Source: Pyrenochaeta sp. MPI-SDFR-AT-0127 (taxonomy: Eukaryota; Ascomycota; Dothideomycetes; Pleosporales; Cucurbitariaceae). From it: a stretch of DNA of 64,000 nucleotides. The notes under the pieces are model-generated. The model made no database searches and had not been told where the DNA came from. It saw nothing but the letters and a program-made list of their open reading frames with translations. Every line of letters starts with the position of its first letter. Within the stretch, counting starts at the first letter, position 1. Shown here in pieces: positions 24,801-34,261 of this stretch. A program made the translations under genes and the position numbers. Where the stretch lies: assembly GCA_020747015.1 (NCBI GenBank), contig JAGTJM010000005.1:682001-746000 (forward strand). The letters run 5' to 3'.

Positions 24801-25690
24801 GTAGGTAGGATAGACCTCTACTTATAGATAGATCCTTCCTCCTTCTTACGGATATCTTTAGCCTAACTATAGGCTAACTATTTCCTTTAAGCTAACTTTA
24901 TCCTCTAAGGCTAACTATAGCCTAACTATAGCCTTAGGTCTTCCTAAGGTTAATAGTATCCAGGTCTAAGACCTAAGGATAACCTTATCCTTACAGATAA
25001 CCTTAACCGAGGTCTTAACCTTTTTCTTAATATCTCGCTTAATACTAACGCTATAATAATAAACTATATACTATTCTAATCAGAGTTTATAGGCGAGTAA
25101 ATCCTACTAAATATTATTACCTAAGCTCTAATATAGCTTACGTAATTAAATAAAGAAAATAAGCTTAGATAGTTTAAGTACCTTAAGTATCTAAACTTTA
25201 TAATATTTACTTATAAAAAACCTTTAAATAAAACAACCTAATAAAGGACTAGACTACGTTAAGGTTAGACTATTTTTAATTAAGGAATAAAAAGGACTAG
25301 TAAATTATATACTTAATCTACTAAATAACGTAAAGATTAAAACTATATTCTATATAAAACTATTAGAACTAGTAGACCCTATAATGCTATTATAAATAAT
25401 ATTTTACTATAAACCTAAGGAAGAGACTAAGTTTAAAGTAGAATAAATAGTAGACTACTATATTAAAAGACCTAGTATATATAATATAATATACCTAGTT
25501 AAGTAGAAGGGATACCTAGATTTAGAGAATATATAGGAACTATAAGAAAACTTATAGAACTATAATATAAAGATAGAAGTATACTAGAAACCTATCTACT
25601 AAAGGATAAATAAAGAAGTAGATAAAAAAATTAGATAAAACTACCTAAGAAGGAGTTAACGGGATAAATATAATAGTAGGAAAATATATA
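21841..25690 (+). pseudogene. Gypsy B pol: RT, RNase H, integrase, chromodomain, broken
   Basis: RT palm motif YLDDILVYS at about 22823-22855. RNase H lies downstream. The integrase core is at about 23965-24070 (DFIIDLLESTDK-like, then YRFSKGANF). After the inserted Copia LTR the frame resumes, and at 25430-25565 it reads YLVK-KGYLDLEN with stops in place of the conserved Trp residues (TGG to TAG), typical of a C-terminal chromodomain that targets heterochromatin. All coding capacity is lost. Confidence 0.82.
24620..25202 (-). repeat. Solo Copia LTR inside Gypsy B, with TSD ATATT
   Basis: 583 bp, TGTAAAG...CTTTATA (terminal CA mutated to TA). It is flanked on both sides by ATATT (24615-24619 and 25203-25207) and interrupts Gypsy B between integrase and chromodomain. 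By eye it is almost identical to the LTR at 14904-15486. A solo LTR forms by recombination between the two LTRs of a full element. Confidence 0.92.
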
Positions 25691-26339
25691 CCTCTAATAA
25701 CTAACTATAAGGGCACTTTCTAGATAATATTATATAATGCTAAGAAAATATTAGGACCTAACTAGACTCCGCGGGAGTAGCTAATAAGTCTAAAGTCCTA
25801 ATAGTAGACTATAATATTAGAGAAAACCTAACTAAAGTATTAGTAGTAGGATACGGAGCTTCCTTAGTAAACTCTAATTCCCTATTATCTTATATCTCTA
25901 ATACTAGGTATAAGGTCTTCTTATACGCCTATTCCTTAGCTTACTTTAGAATCTTCTTATTATAAAGTAACTAAGAAATTACCTCTACTAATAACTTTTT
26001 ATTCTTATCTACTTTCTTTTAATACTCTTCGCGAGTTTTATCTAGAGAAGCCTATAATATATTAACGTATAGCTTACCTAGATAAGTATAATTAGTATAC
26101 TTTAATTTTAACTCTAGTATAATATAATAGATAGTACTAGTTAGGAAATACTTATTATAGGCGACTTTAGTAATAGTATTTACGCGAAGGATTTTATTAT
26201 AAAGGTAAAGGTTATAGATTTAAGAATTAGAAGATATCTTATCTTACGTAGTACCTAACCGTAGGGTACTATATACTATAAACTAACTTAGTAATAGACT
26301 ACGTAATCTAGGATAGATCTTAGGAGAGGAGGGGGATAG

Positions 26340-26756
26340 TATTATAATTTAAGTTTTAGGAATAAGGATATACCTAAAAGAGAGTACTCTAAACTAACTA
26401 TAAGTACCGCCGTAGGCGCTAATACGAGATAAGGGCCTAGGCACGTAACCACTTACTAGGCTAAGGACGAGCGCTCGCTAAGCGCGCGATAAGTGTGATG
26501 AGCGCTCACTATACGCGTAATAAGTGTAATAAGCGTATTATATATATAGATAAGAGTAATATACCCTTATAGTATATTATAATTAACCTTAAGTTATTAT
26601 TAAATACTACTATTTAATACTTAGAACTACTTTAACTCCTTTATCTATCTCTACTTACTCTAATCTAGAAGCTTACTAAGAAAGGGCTCCTTAGTAATAC
26701 TAGCTGCTTTATATTATAGCTACTCTACTAAGGACACTAATCCCCCCCTTTTAATA
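26340..26756 (+). repeat. Gypsy B 3' LTR (417 bp)
   Basis: Same sequence as 19495-19910 but with more RIP: TGTTACGA has become TATTATAA, and several CA become TA. It is preceded by a purine-rich tract (GGAGAGGAGGGGGATAG, ending 26339) that fits a polypurine tract. It is followed by TAGCC, the duplicated target site. Confidence 0.9.
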
Positions 26757-28709
26757 TAGCCCTACTTTTAATATAGCTATTCCTAAAATATAGTTTCCCT
26801 ATAATCCTAAATTAATTAGAGCCTATATATTAATATTCCTAAGTTTTACTTTTATTTAGAGTAGCTCCTCTCCTATTATTCTAATAGTGTTATATTACTA
26901 AACTCTTAGGACGAATTAGTTCTCTTATCTAATTCTAGTCTCCTACTTATTATAAGATTTAGTTCTCTATTTCTTTCTAAAAAAGAGTACTTATTAAATC
27001 TATTATTAAGCTTATTATTTATATATCTTACGTATTCTACGTTTATATAGGTCTACTAGTACTTATTAGTATATTTCTTATTTATAATAATATTTTAGTT
27101 TAATTTAACTTCCTTTACTTATCCTAGGAAGTAGTTAGTATATCTTTTATCCTATAGGTAGTTTATATATATATTCCTTTAGTAGTTATACTATTCCTAT
27201 TTATATTAGTACTATAGTCTTAGGAAGTAATTTATTCCTATTTTCTCTAAGTAATAGTAGTTATAGTAGTTATATATATATATAGTAAAGTATAAACTTC
27301 TATATTATAGGTTTCTCTAATTAAAGTTATATTAGTAGTATAGAGATTTCTTTTATACTATAGTCTATCTTATATACTCTATCTATCTCTATATTAAGAA
27401 TTCTTTATAGACTTAGTCCTAGTCTATATAGCTTAGATATCTATCTATTTTCTTTAAGGGTTTATAGTATATCTATCTTCTCTTATACTTAGTATATATA
27501 TATATTACCCTAGGCTTATAGAGTAGCTTATTAGCCGTTATCCTATATTCTATAATCTATTATCTCTAGTAATAGTCTAGTAATATTACGCTTACTTCTT
27601 TCTATAGTAACTAGTCCTAGTACCTATTAACTAGATTTCTTAGGTATAGTTCTATTAGTAGAATATTTTCCTTATTATTATCTAGTATAAGTAGGGGTAT
27701 ATCCCTATATAGGTAGATAATCTTATTATTACTTATAGCCTCTAGTGTTTTCTATTAGGTATTATAATTTATTAGTCTTATAATCTCCTACTCCTTTATA
27801 TAGTAGTCCTAAACCTAACTAATTATATTAATTTATTAGGTAACTTTATTTTTTTACTTATAGTTTCTAGCGAAGTATCCTTCCTTCCTATAATTATAGT
27901 ATATCTTATTATTTTTTCCTATATCTATCTTCTAGTACTTTACCTTCTAGCCCTTACTCTTATTTATATTATCTAGGTATATAGGTTCTAGTTTATTAGA
28001 AGTATAGTATCTAGTAGTATAGTTATTTTAATTAACGCGAATAAAATCCCTTTATTTACCCTTATTAGGTTAGTAACTTCCTCTTCTATAACTCTAATTT
28101 TTAAGTTCTAGCTTATATAGTCTATTATTAATCCTTATACTTTCTTTTATAAGGTTATCTAGTATATTAATAACTATACTTATATATATAAGTTCTTCCT
28201 AAACCTATAGTTTTAGGCCCTATCTAAATATATATTTTAATATATTATTATTCTATCCAATAATAGTAGTATATTATTAGAATTTATTAGTATAGTTAGC
28301 TATAGATATCTTTTATTATAGTATCTAAATACCTTATTCTATAATTAGTTTTTCTATTTATAGTCTAAATACTAGACTAATTTATTTTTAAACTTATCCT
28401 AGCTTTTAAATATTATAGTATTCTCTATATCTATTATATTATTATCTATATACTTTATAATATATAGGTTAACCTATTTAAGTACTTCTCCTATAAGGTA
28501 GGTAGTAATAAGTACTATCTTATTATTATCTACTACGTATCTATTAATATAGAAGTAGATATTATATTAGAGTAGCTATAACTTTAGTATCTTATAGTTA
28601 CTATTATAAGTTAGAGGAGCTTTACCTTTTAGTTTTCCTAGGCTAATACTTATAGAGTTAGGGGTTACTATATCTATCTTAATATTACTTATTTTAAGGG
28701 TAATTAAAA
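26757..28709 (-). pseudogene. Gypsy C gag/protease region (minus), right of Gypsy B
   Basis: Reverse complement of Gypsy B leader to protease (about 19911-21848). It includes the same knuckle region at about 27850-27900 and many stops. Joined with 19115-19489 it forms one minus-strand element that Gypsy B split at TAGCC. More heavily mutated than Gypsy B, as expected for an older insertion. Confidence 0.82.
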
Positions 28710-29136
28710 TATAAAAAGGGTTTAGGTCCTTAGTAGAGTAGCTATAATATAAAGTAGCTAGTATTACTAAGGAGTCCTTTCTTAGTAACTTCTAGATTAG
28801 AGTAAGTAGAAATAGATAAGAGGTTAAAGATATTCTAAGTATTAAATAGTAGTATTTAATAATTACTTAAGGTTAATTATAATATACTATAAGGGTATAT
28901 TACTCTTATCTATATACTTAGGTAGTCCTATAGTTCCTATAGTATCTTAGGAGATCCTATATAGGATCCTATAGTATTCTATAGTACTTTATTCCTATAA
29001 CGTAGGATCTCTAGGACTATATAACTTTATAGGGTATATATTATTATTAGCCTATATTTAGGCCTCGCCTAATACCTATATCCCTTCTACCTCTCTACTT
29101 ATAAGTATCTGTAGTCCTCGTTATAGGTTTGTAATA
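28710..29136 (-). repeat. Gypsy C 5' LTR (427 bp, minus orientation)
   Basis: Minus-strand start TATTACAAACC (from TGTTACGAACC), end matching Gypsy A (428 bp). It shares with Gypsy A the first half, including a GGCGCTTATAAG-like stretch that Gypsy B lacks, so A and C form one LTR subfamily. Confidence 0.85.
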
Positions 29137-29145
29137 CTACTAAAG

Positions 29146-29445
29146 TATAATAAATATTATATAGAAATAGAAATATATACGCGTTTCTATAGGAGGGAAG
29201 AGTTTTACTTAGATAGTATTAGACCTACCTCTAATACTATCCTAAATAGGCCCTATTACCCCTATTTCTCTATATATAAGTATAGCTCTTTAGTAGTAGA
29301 TAGTAGAATAAGTTCTTCTTATCTTTCTATACTAGACTTATAGAAATAGAGGTATTCTTAGTTATCTACTATAGTATATACTTCTATTTATCTTTAAGTT
29401 ATACTTAAATTCTTTTTAGAATCCTTTAGCGCCTATATTATTATA
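29146..29445 (+). repeat. R3 repeat copy 3 (full length, ~300 bp)
   Basis: End-to-end match with 12884-13181. It retains an ACGCG where the other copies are A/T only. Confidence 0.7.
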
Positions 29446-29447
29446 TA

Positions 29448-29591
29448 AAGAGCTATTTTTATATATAGAAGAATATAGGTAATAGAGTCTATTTAGAATA
29501 GTATTCGAGATAGGTCTAATATTACTTAAATAGGATCCTTTATTTTATAGAAATATATATATATTCCTATTTCTATATAATATTTATTATA
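29448..29591 (-). repeat. R3 partial copy, inverted, tail to tail with copy 3
   Basis: Reverse complement of the first ~145 bp of R3 (compare 11846-11990), abutting copy 3, so the pair forms an interrupted palindrome. Such head-on joins arise by inversion or by nested insertion. Confidence 0.65.
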
Positions 29592-29647
29592 ATTAATACT
29601 TATTAAAAATTATATATAAATTTATTAAAAGTCTTCTACTAACTCTA

Positions 29648-30076
29648 TATTATAAATCTATAAATAGGCTATAGGCGCTTATAAGTAAAAGAGAGAGAAA
29701 GAATATAGGTATTAGGTAAGGCCTAAATATAGACTAATAATAATATATACCCTATAATATTATATAACTCTAAGATCCTATAGGATATAAAGAAAAGTAT
29801 TATAAGATACTATAAGATTCTATAATAGAACTCTATAGTATACTATAGGATTTATAGGATAGCTTAAGTATATAGATAAGAATAATATACCCTTATAGTA
29901 TATTATAATTAACCTTAAGTTATTATTAAATACTACTATTTAATACTTAGAACTACTTTAACTCCTTTATCTATCTCTACTTACTCTAATCTAGAAGTAC
30001 TAAGAAAGGACTCCTTAGTAATACTAGCTACTTTATATTATAGCTACTCTACTAAGGATACTAAGCCCTTTTAATA
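29648..30076 (+). repeat. Solo Gypsy LTR (429 bp) with TSD CTCTA
   Basis: Gypsy A/C-type LTR, start TATTATAAATC (mutated TGTTACGAACC), end CTTTTAATA. It is flanked by CTCTA on both sides (29643-29647 and 30077-30081), so it is a genuine solo LTR in place. Confidence 0.85.
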
Positions 30077-30480
30077 CTCTATAAAAGAGTAGATTTAGTA
30101 GCTTACTAAAGATATTTAAAAGATAGTATATAAGATAGAATTAATATATAAAGAAATAGTATATTTTTAAAATATAGTAGAAGTAATAATAAAGTATAAA
30201 GTATATAAATAGTAGTATATAAAAGTAGAGGAAACTTTTATAATTAATAAGATAAGTAAAATAATTACTAAATAAAAGGATAATAACTATAAGTAAGGTA
30301 AGATATCTATAAAGAGGGTATATATAGAGTAATACTATAGTTATTATAGTAAGACTAGGTATAACTCCTATATCTATAAAGTAGAAATAGAAGATATAGA
30401 AGATAGTAGTAAGTCTAAATAATACTATAGAATCTTATAGATTACTATAAATTACTATAGTATTAAGCTATATTACTATA
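30077..30480. other. AT-rich sequence, unassigned
   Basis: About 400 bp, RIP-saturated, A-rich on the plus strand. No open frame and no match to the repeat families of the block. Confidence 0.4.
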
Positions 30481-30499
30481 TAGGCGCTGCGTTAGTATT

Positions 30500-30779
30500 A
30501 GGTAGATAACTTACTTAGGTAGATAACTTACTTAGGAAGTATATTATATATTATTATTAGCCTTTATTTAGATCTTTCTTAATACCTATATTCTCTTTAT
30601 CTTTCTTTACTTATAAGCGCTAGTTCTCTTATTATAGGTTTATAATAGATACTACTATTTAATACTTAGACTTAATTTAATCTCTTATTACTCTAACTAG
30701 AAGCGAACTAAGAAAGGTTCTTAGTAATACTAGCTACTTTATATTATAGCTACTCTACTAAGAATTCTAGCCTTTTAAT
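30500..30779. repeat. Rearranged Gypsy LTR pieces
   Basis: 30500-30647 is the start of a Gypsy LTR in minus orientation. 30648-30779 is the end of a Gypsy LTR in plus orientation, ending CCTTTTAATA. The two halves meet head on at about 30647/30648, so an LTR was broken and partly inverted. This is the rightmost recognisable element before the dehydrogenase stop codon. Confidence 0.65.
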
Positions 30780-30833
30780 AGGTAGATAGTTTAGTTAGAT
30801 AATATATTATAGATAAGACTTTAATATATAAAC

Positions 30834-32296
30834 TTATATATCTAACTTATTTGGTGAAACTAGGATCTTAATATGACTATTTTTGTTTACTACTAGTTCT
30901 TCGAATCCTTGCGTTAAGATATCATCAATATATATTTGGCGTGTTATCATCGTTTCAATTCCCTTGAACTTCCCTATGAACCTGGTTAGCATAAACCAAA
31001 TTTCTTTTCATACAACCGCAACTGACCTGCGACGAAAGCATCAACCGTCTGCTTAAAGTCTATATCGTCGTATGCCAGACTGCACTTTGCTGTGATTTCT
31101 TTTGTTATGAAGTGCCCGAAAGGCATGATCATCTGCGATGTTATAGCATTGGCAATGTGATAAGATTATGAAACTCACAGGCGTCGTCCATGCCGCTACA
31201 TTCTACCGGTTCAAAGGAATTCAATCAGTATTTGTTTTGAATAGTGGTGCATTGATTCAACATCCGATGGAGGAAAGGGTCCTCGAGAGTTACTTCACAA
31301 GATATACCAAATCACGGGTTTGAGTGTATGGGAGAGTGTACATACCTATAACACGTTAGCAGATATCATATAAGAAGACTATTGCACCACAGTCATATGC
31401 TTGAAGCAGCAAGTGCGATGTAATGCGAAAACTTGCCATGTAGGTCCCCTTATAACGCAATGCGTCCATGCCTGCATCAATACCTTGTTGTATGCCTGCA
31501 CAATCGAAGACAACATCAACCCCCTCACCATCGGTTAACTCGCGAGACTTTTCGCCAATACTATCATTGATTGGATTGAAGACCTTGTCTGCAATCTCCT
31601 TATTTTGAGCTGCACGTGTTGCTGTGGGTTCAGAAATGTAGATCTGCTTGCATCCAAATGATCGAAGCACGAAAATGTGGGCAATACCAACCGGGCCACC
31701 TCCAACAATTAGAACGGATTTTTTCGTCCAGTTAGAAACGTCGCAAAGGGCGATTGCATGCCATGCTACAGCTAAGGGCTCGATCAGTGCGGCTAGGCTC
31801 AGGTCTACAGACTCAGGTAATGAATAGCACAACCTTGCATCGACAGCAATTGCTTCAGAGAAACCACCTCCTGTACCCGAAAGGCCTTTGAAGCCTCCTG
31901 TCGTGCATCCGTGGGTAGTTCCGGCAAGGCATCGAGTGCACTTGGCACAATAGATTCGAGGGTCCACGATTACTGCTTCGCCTACAGTAAGATTTGAGTC
32001 GGAAGGAGCACTGATGATGCGACCACTCATTTCATGGCCCATGGTGACTGGTAAGTATTCTCCTGTTGCTTCGTGTGGATGATCCTTCATGGGGATGGCC
32101 ATCGGACCTTGAGTACGTCAGTGGCGGGCAACAAGAAGATGAAGATGTCGAAAGTACCATGGAGATACTCGTGCAGGTCACTTCCACATATTCCACACCA
32201 TTCGATGGCAACGAGCGCCTCATGATCCTTTGCTTCTGGCCTTGGTACTTCTACTACACGAATGTCACCTTTTCCGAAGAACTGCGCTGCCTTCAT
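30834..32296 (-). CDS. Zinc-dependent medium-chain dehydrogenase (butanediol/sorbitol DH-like)
   Basis: NAD(P)-dependent polyol or butanediol dehydrogenase by family; exact substrate unknown. Five exons are read: 32296-32158, 32107-31437, 31202-31179, 31132-31027, 30973-30834, giving 359 residues, the usual length. Catalytic zinc motif CGICGSD and GHE; structural zinc CAKCTRCLAGTTHGC; Rossmann VLIVGGGPVGI; C-terminus HIKILVSP. Exon 3 is only 24 nt and codes NVAAWTTP. Using a GC-AG intron (donor GCAAGT at 31436, acceptor at 31203) restores the family sequence GTYMNVA-W. A GT donor 4 nt further on would keep the frame less well, with a 17 nt exon. Without these splices the frame ends early at 31356 and the protein would lack its C-terminal third. 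The last five codons and the TAA stop lie in the RIP block edge. Divergent from the RGG gene. Confidence 0.85.
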
Positions 32297-32832
32297 AGTG
32301 GCCCCTATGGAAAAAAGATGCGGGCGAAACCTAGACAGGTAGAAGGGGACTGTCTGCAAGCTGAAAAATAACCTAACGACTGTTTCGAGTCAGCGAAAGG
32401 ATCCTTGCTATCAACCAAGGTCATTTCAAGCTGACTCGACATGTTGGTTCCGAAAGCGGTACTCCGCGGTTCTAAATAGGCCTGGGCTTACAAAGAACCA
32501 TATTTGATATCTATACGGCTATTGTTTTTGCTCGAGACAGTATCAGCTTGTCTGCTTCTCTGAGCAGAAACATGGCTGTAACAAGCACAGTGAATCAAGA
32601 TCATCAGCAACCATGGTGTACGGGCAACTGGGAAAATAGGATGTGTCGACACAGGTGCGGGGATGGAGCGCTGCAGAGCTCAGACCGCCTCCGTCTTGTA
32701 ATTCCGAATACATGGGTTGGCCAGACCAGCTTTAACTTTATGACCTAACATCTCCAGCCCACAGCAGTCACGCATCCACAATCCTAGATTGACTATCCTT
32801 AGGGTACTCATAGCGCCATAGCTCCTTATACC
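32297..32832. promoter_or_regulatory. Divergent promoter region, dehydrogenase / RGG gene
   Basis: 536 bp between two divergent start codons. Short frames in it have no protein character. No specific regulatory site could be assigned. Confidence 0.4.
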
Positions 32833-34261
32833 ATGCTTCAATCACGATGGGCGACGAAGCCTGACCCAGCGGAGGAACATACAGAGTCTACCAACCCACC
32901 AGCCAAGATTCAGCCAGACGCAGTCGCAGAAGTGAAGGCGGCCTTCGCACCTGCAGTAAGATATTTCCAACAAAACTGTTCCGCTCGCCGCTTGTATATA
33001 CTCATGTTTACTCTAGGCTGTCAATGTGGCGTACGAGCCTGCGTATAACGACCCTTCGATAGACCCGTTTGCCCAGACTGCAAGCACCGACGATCTCTTC
33101 TTTGACGATGATATTACGCCCATAGCCGAACCAGTCATTGAGCAGAACCCCTTGGAGAATGAGGCGCGTACAACCGACTTCGTCCCCGATGATATTAAGC
33201 CGCCAATTGCACCTCAACCACACCTGCCGCTACAAATTCCCAGAGAGCCCAGGAACAGCGAAAGAGGAAGTCGCGGCCGGGGGCGAGGGAGAAGTCGGGG
33301 CAGAGGCCGTGGTGGACTCACTACAGACATCCGAGAGACCGGCGAGAAGAAAGCTCAGTCTATATCCCGAGAATCAGAGTCTTTGCCATTCACAGCCAGC
33401 GCAATACATACAGAAGGCGCGGAGCCTTCGTCTCCTCCTTCTGCTCCAACAGAGCCTAAGGAGAAGCCCGCTCAGTCTGTCCGTGGTGACAGGACTCTCA
33501 CTGGCGGCGCTGCACGCACCCGTTTAACAGAAGAACAACTGAACGCCAAGCTTGCGAACATGCGCTCTAAAAATGAAGCCCTTCAGACCGCTCACGCACG
33601 TGCTGAAGCTGATCTAGCCAAGTTTGAGGCACGCGAAGCTGTGCTGAAAAAGCAAGATGTGGAACGCAAGAAAGTCATCGCCGAGAAACAGAAGGCCGAA
33701 CGACAGAACCGCCAGCAGATGATGGGCGAGCGAGAGAAGAACCGGCAGCGCAAACTGAATGCGCAAGGGGGCAGGGAATGGGATTTTGAGAAAGAGGAAG
33801 GCTTTTCTGGCACCGGAGAGGAGAGGCGAAGGGGTGCAACAAGAGGCGCATATGGAGGCATCGCACCATCCAGACTCATCGACGGTGACTATGCCAGTGA
33901 GCAAGTAGAGGAACCCAACTCTCAACAGTATTTTCGCGGGCGAGGCAGAGGACGAGGCGATCGAAGTAATCGAGGAGGGCGAGCCACTCGTATCGATCAT
34001 GCGTCGAGACAGCCAGAGCATAAGAGGCGCGAAGATCAGCAACCGCCTTCTACTGCAGAATTTCCCGAGCTACCTTCGTCTACCGCCCCGGCGCCCAAAG
34101 ATGGTGACACCCCAAAGGTTCTAGACTTCCCCATCAAGAGCAAAACTTCAGATACCAAGAAGAGCGAACCAGAAAGGCCCGATATCAAGAAGCAGGAATC
34201 TTTCGGTTTACCGTCACCCATGGAGAAAGGTACCAGCTGGGCCGACGAGGTTGGGTCGTAG
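32833..34261 (+). CDS. RGG-rich, coiled-coil putative RNA-binding protein
   Basis: Exons 32833-32955 and 33017-34261 (61 nt intron, phase 0) give 455 residues. Start MLQSRWATKPDPAEE; the short conserved SRWATKP start supports this ATG. An Arg/Gly-rich tract lies at about residues 125-142 (GRGRGRSRGRGRGG), and a second around 350-362. Between them is a long charged coiled coil (about 205-290) ending QNRQQMMGEREKNRQRK and a GGREWDFEKE motif. The C-terminus is MEKGTSWADEVGS. The RGG boxes suggest RNA binding and arginine methylation; the family looks conserved in Pezizomycotina, but I cannot name it. No RRM is seen. It may act with ribosomes or mRNPs (inference). Confidence 0.85.

Larger units (their letters stand above)
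19495..26756 (+). mobile_element. Full-length Gypsy B retrotransposon (chromodomain type), RIP-inactivated
   Basis: 7262 bp between matching 5 bp duplications, including a later 583 bp solo Copia LTR plus its duplication, so the element itself is about 6.7 kb. Order on the plus strand: 5' LTR, leader, gag with a CCHC-like knuckle whose Cys codons have become Tyr (20720-20763), RT with a readable YLDDILVYS (about 22823-22855), an integrase core (about 23965-24070), a chromodomain-like C-terminus, a purine tract and the 3' LTR. Order RT-IN-chromodomain assigns it to Gypsy/chromovirus-like elements, as in Maggy or Tf1 (family knowledge). Every frame is broken by many TAG/TAA codons. Non-functional. 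Confidence 0.92.
11570..30833. repeat. 19.3 kb RIP-mutated, AT-rich retrotransposon block
   Basis: Composition changes abruptly at both edges. In the left part (11570 to about 14085) I could not find a single CA or TG dinucleotide by eye, while TA, CT, AG, CC and GG remain. That is the signature of CpA to TpA mutation on both strands, i.e. RIP. The block holds LTR retrotransposon remains in nested and inverted order (separate entries). No intact host gene is seen inside. The immediate edges are the stop codons of the gene ending at 11569 and the dehydrogenase ending at 30834. Mutation is uneven: the Copia body at 15.5-17.5 kb and the Gypsy 5' LTR at 19.5 kb keep many CA/TG pairs and are presumably younger. 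Confidence 0.93.

Noticed and set aside
11570..30833. Centromere or telomere-adjacent sequence
   Set aside because: AT-rich RIP blocks can be centromeric in fungi, but ordinary genes flank it closely on both sides and no telomeric repeat is present; sequence alone cannot decide.
31356..32102. Dehydrogenase as a truncated pseudogene ending at 31356
   Set aside because: The missing C-terminus is present downstream in three more exons with good family sequence (EITAKCSLAYDD, HIKILVSP), so the gene is spliced, not truncated.
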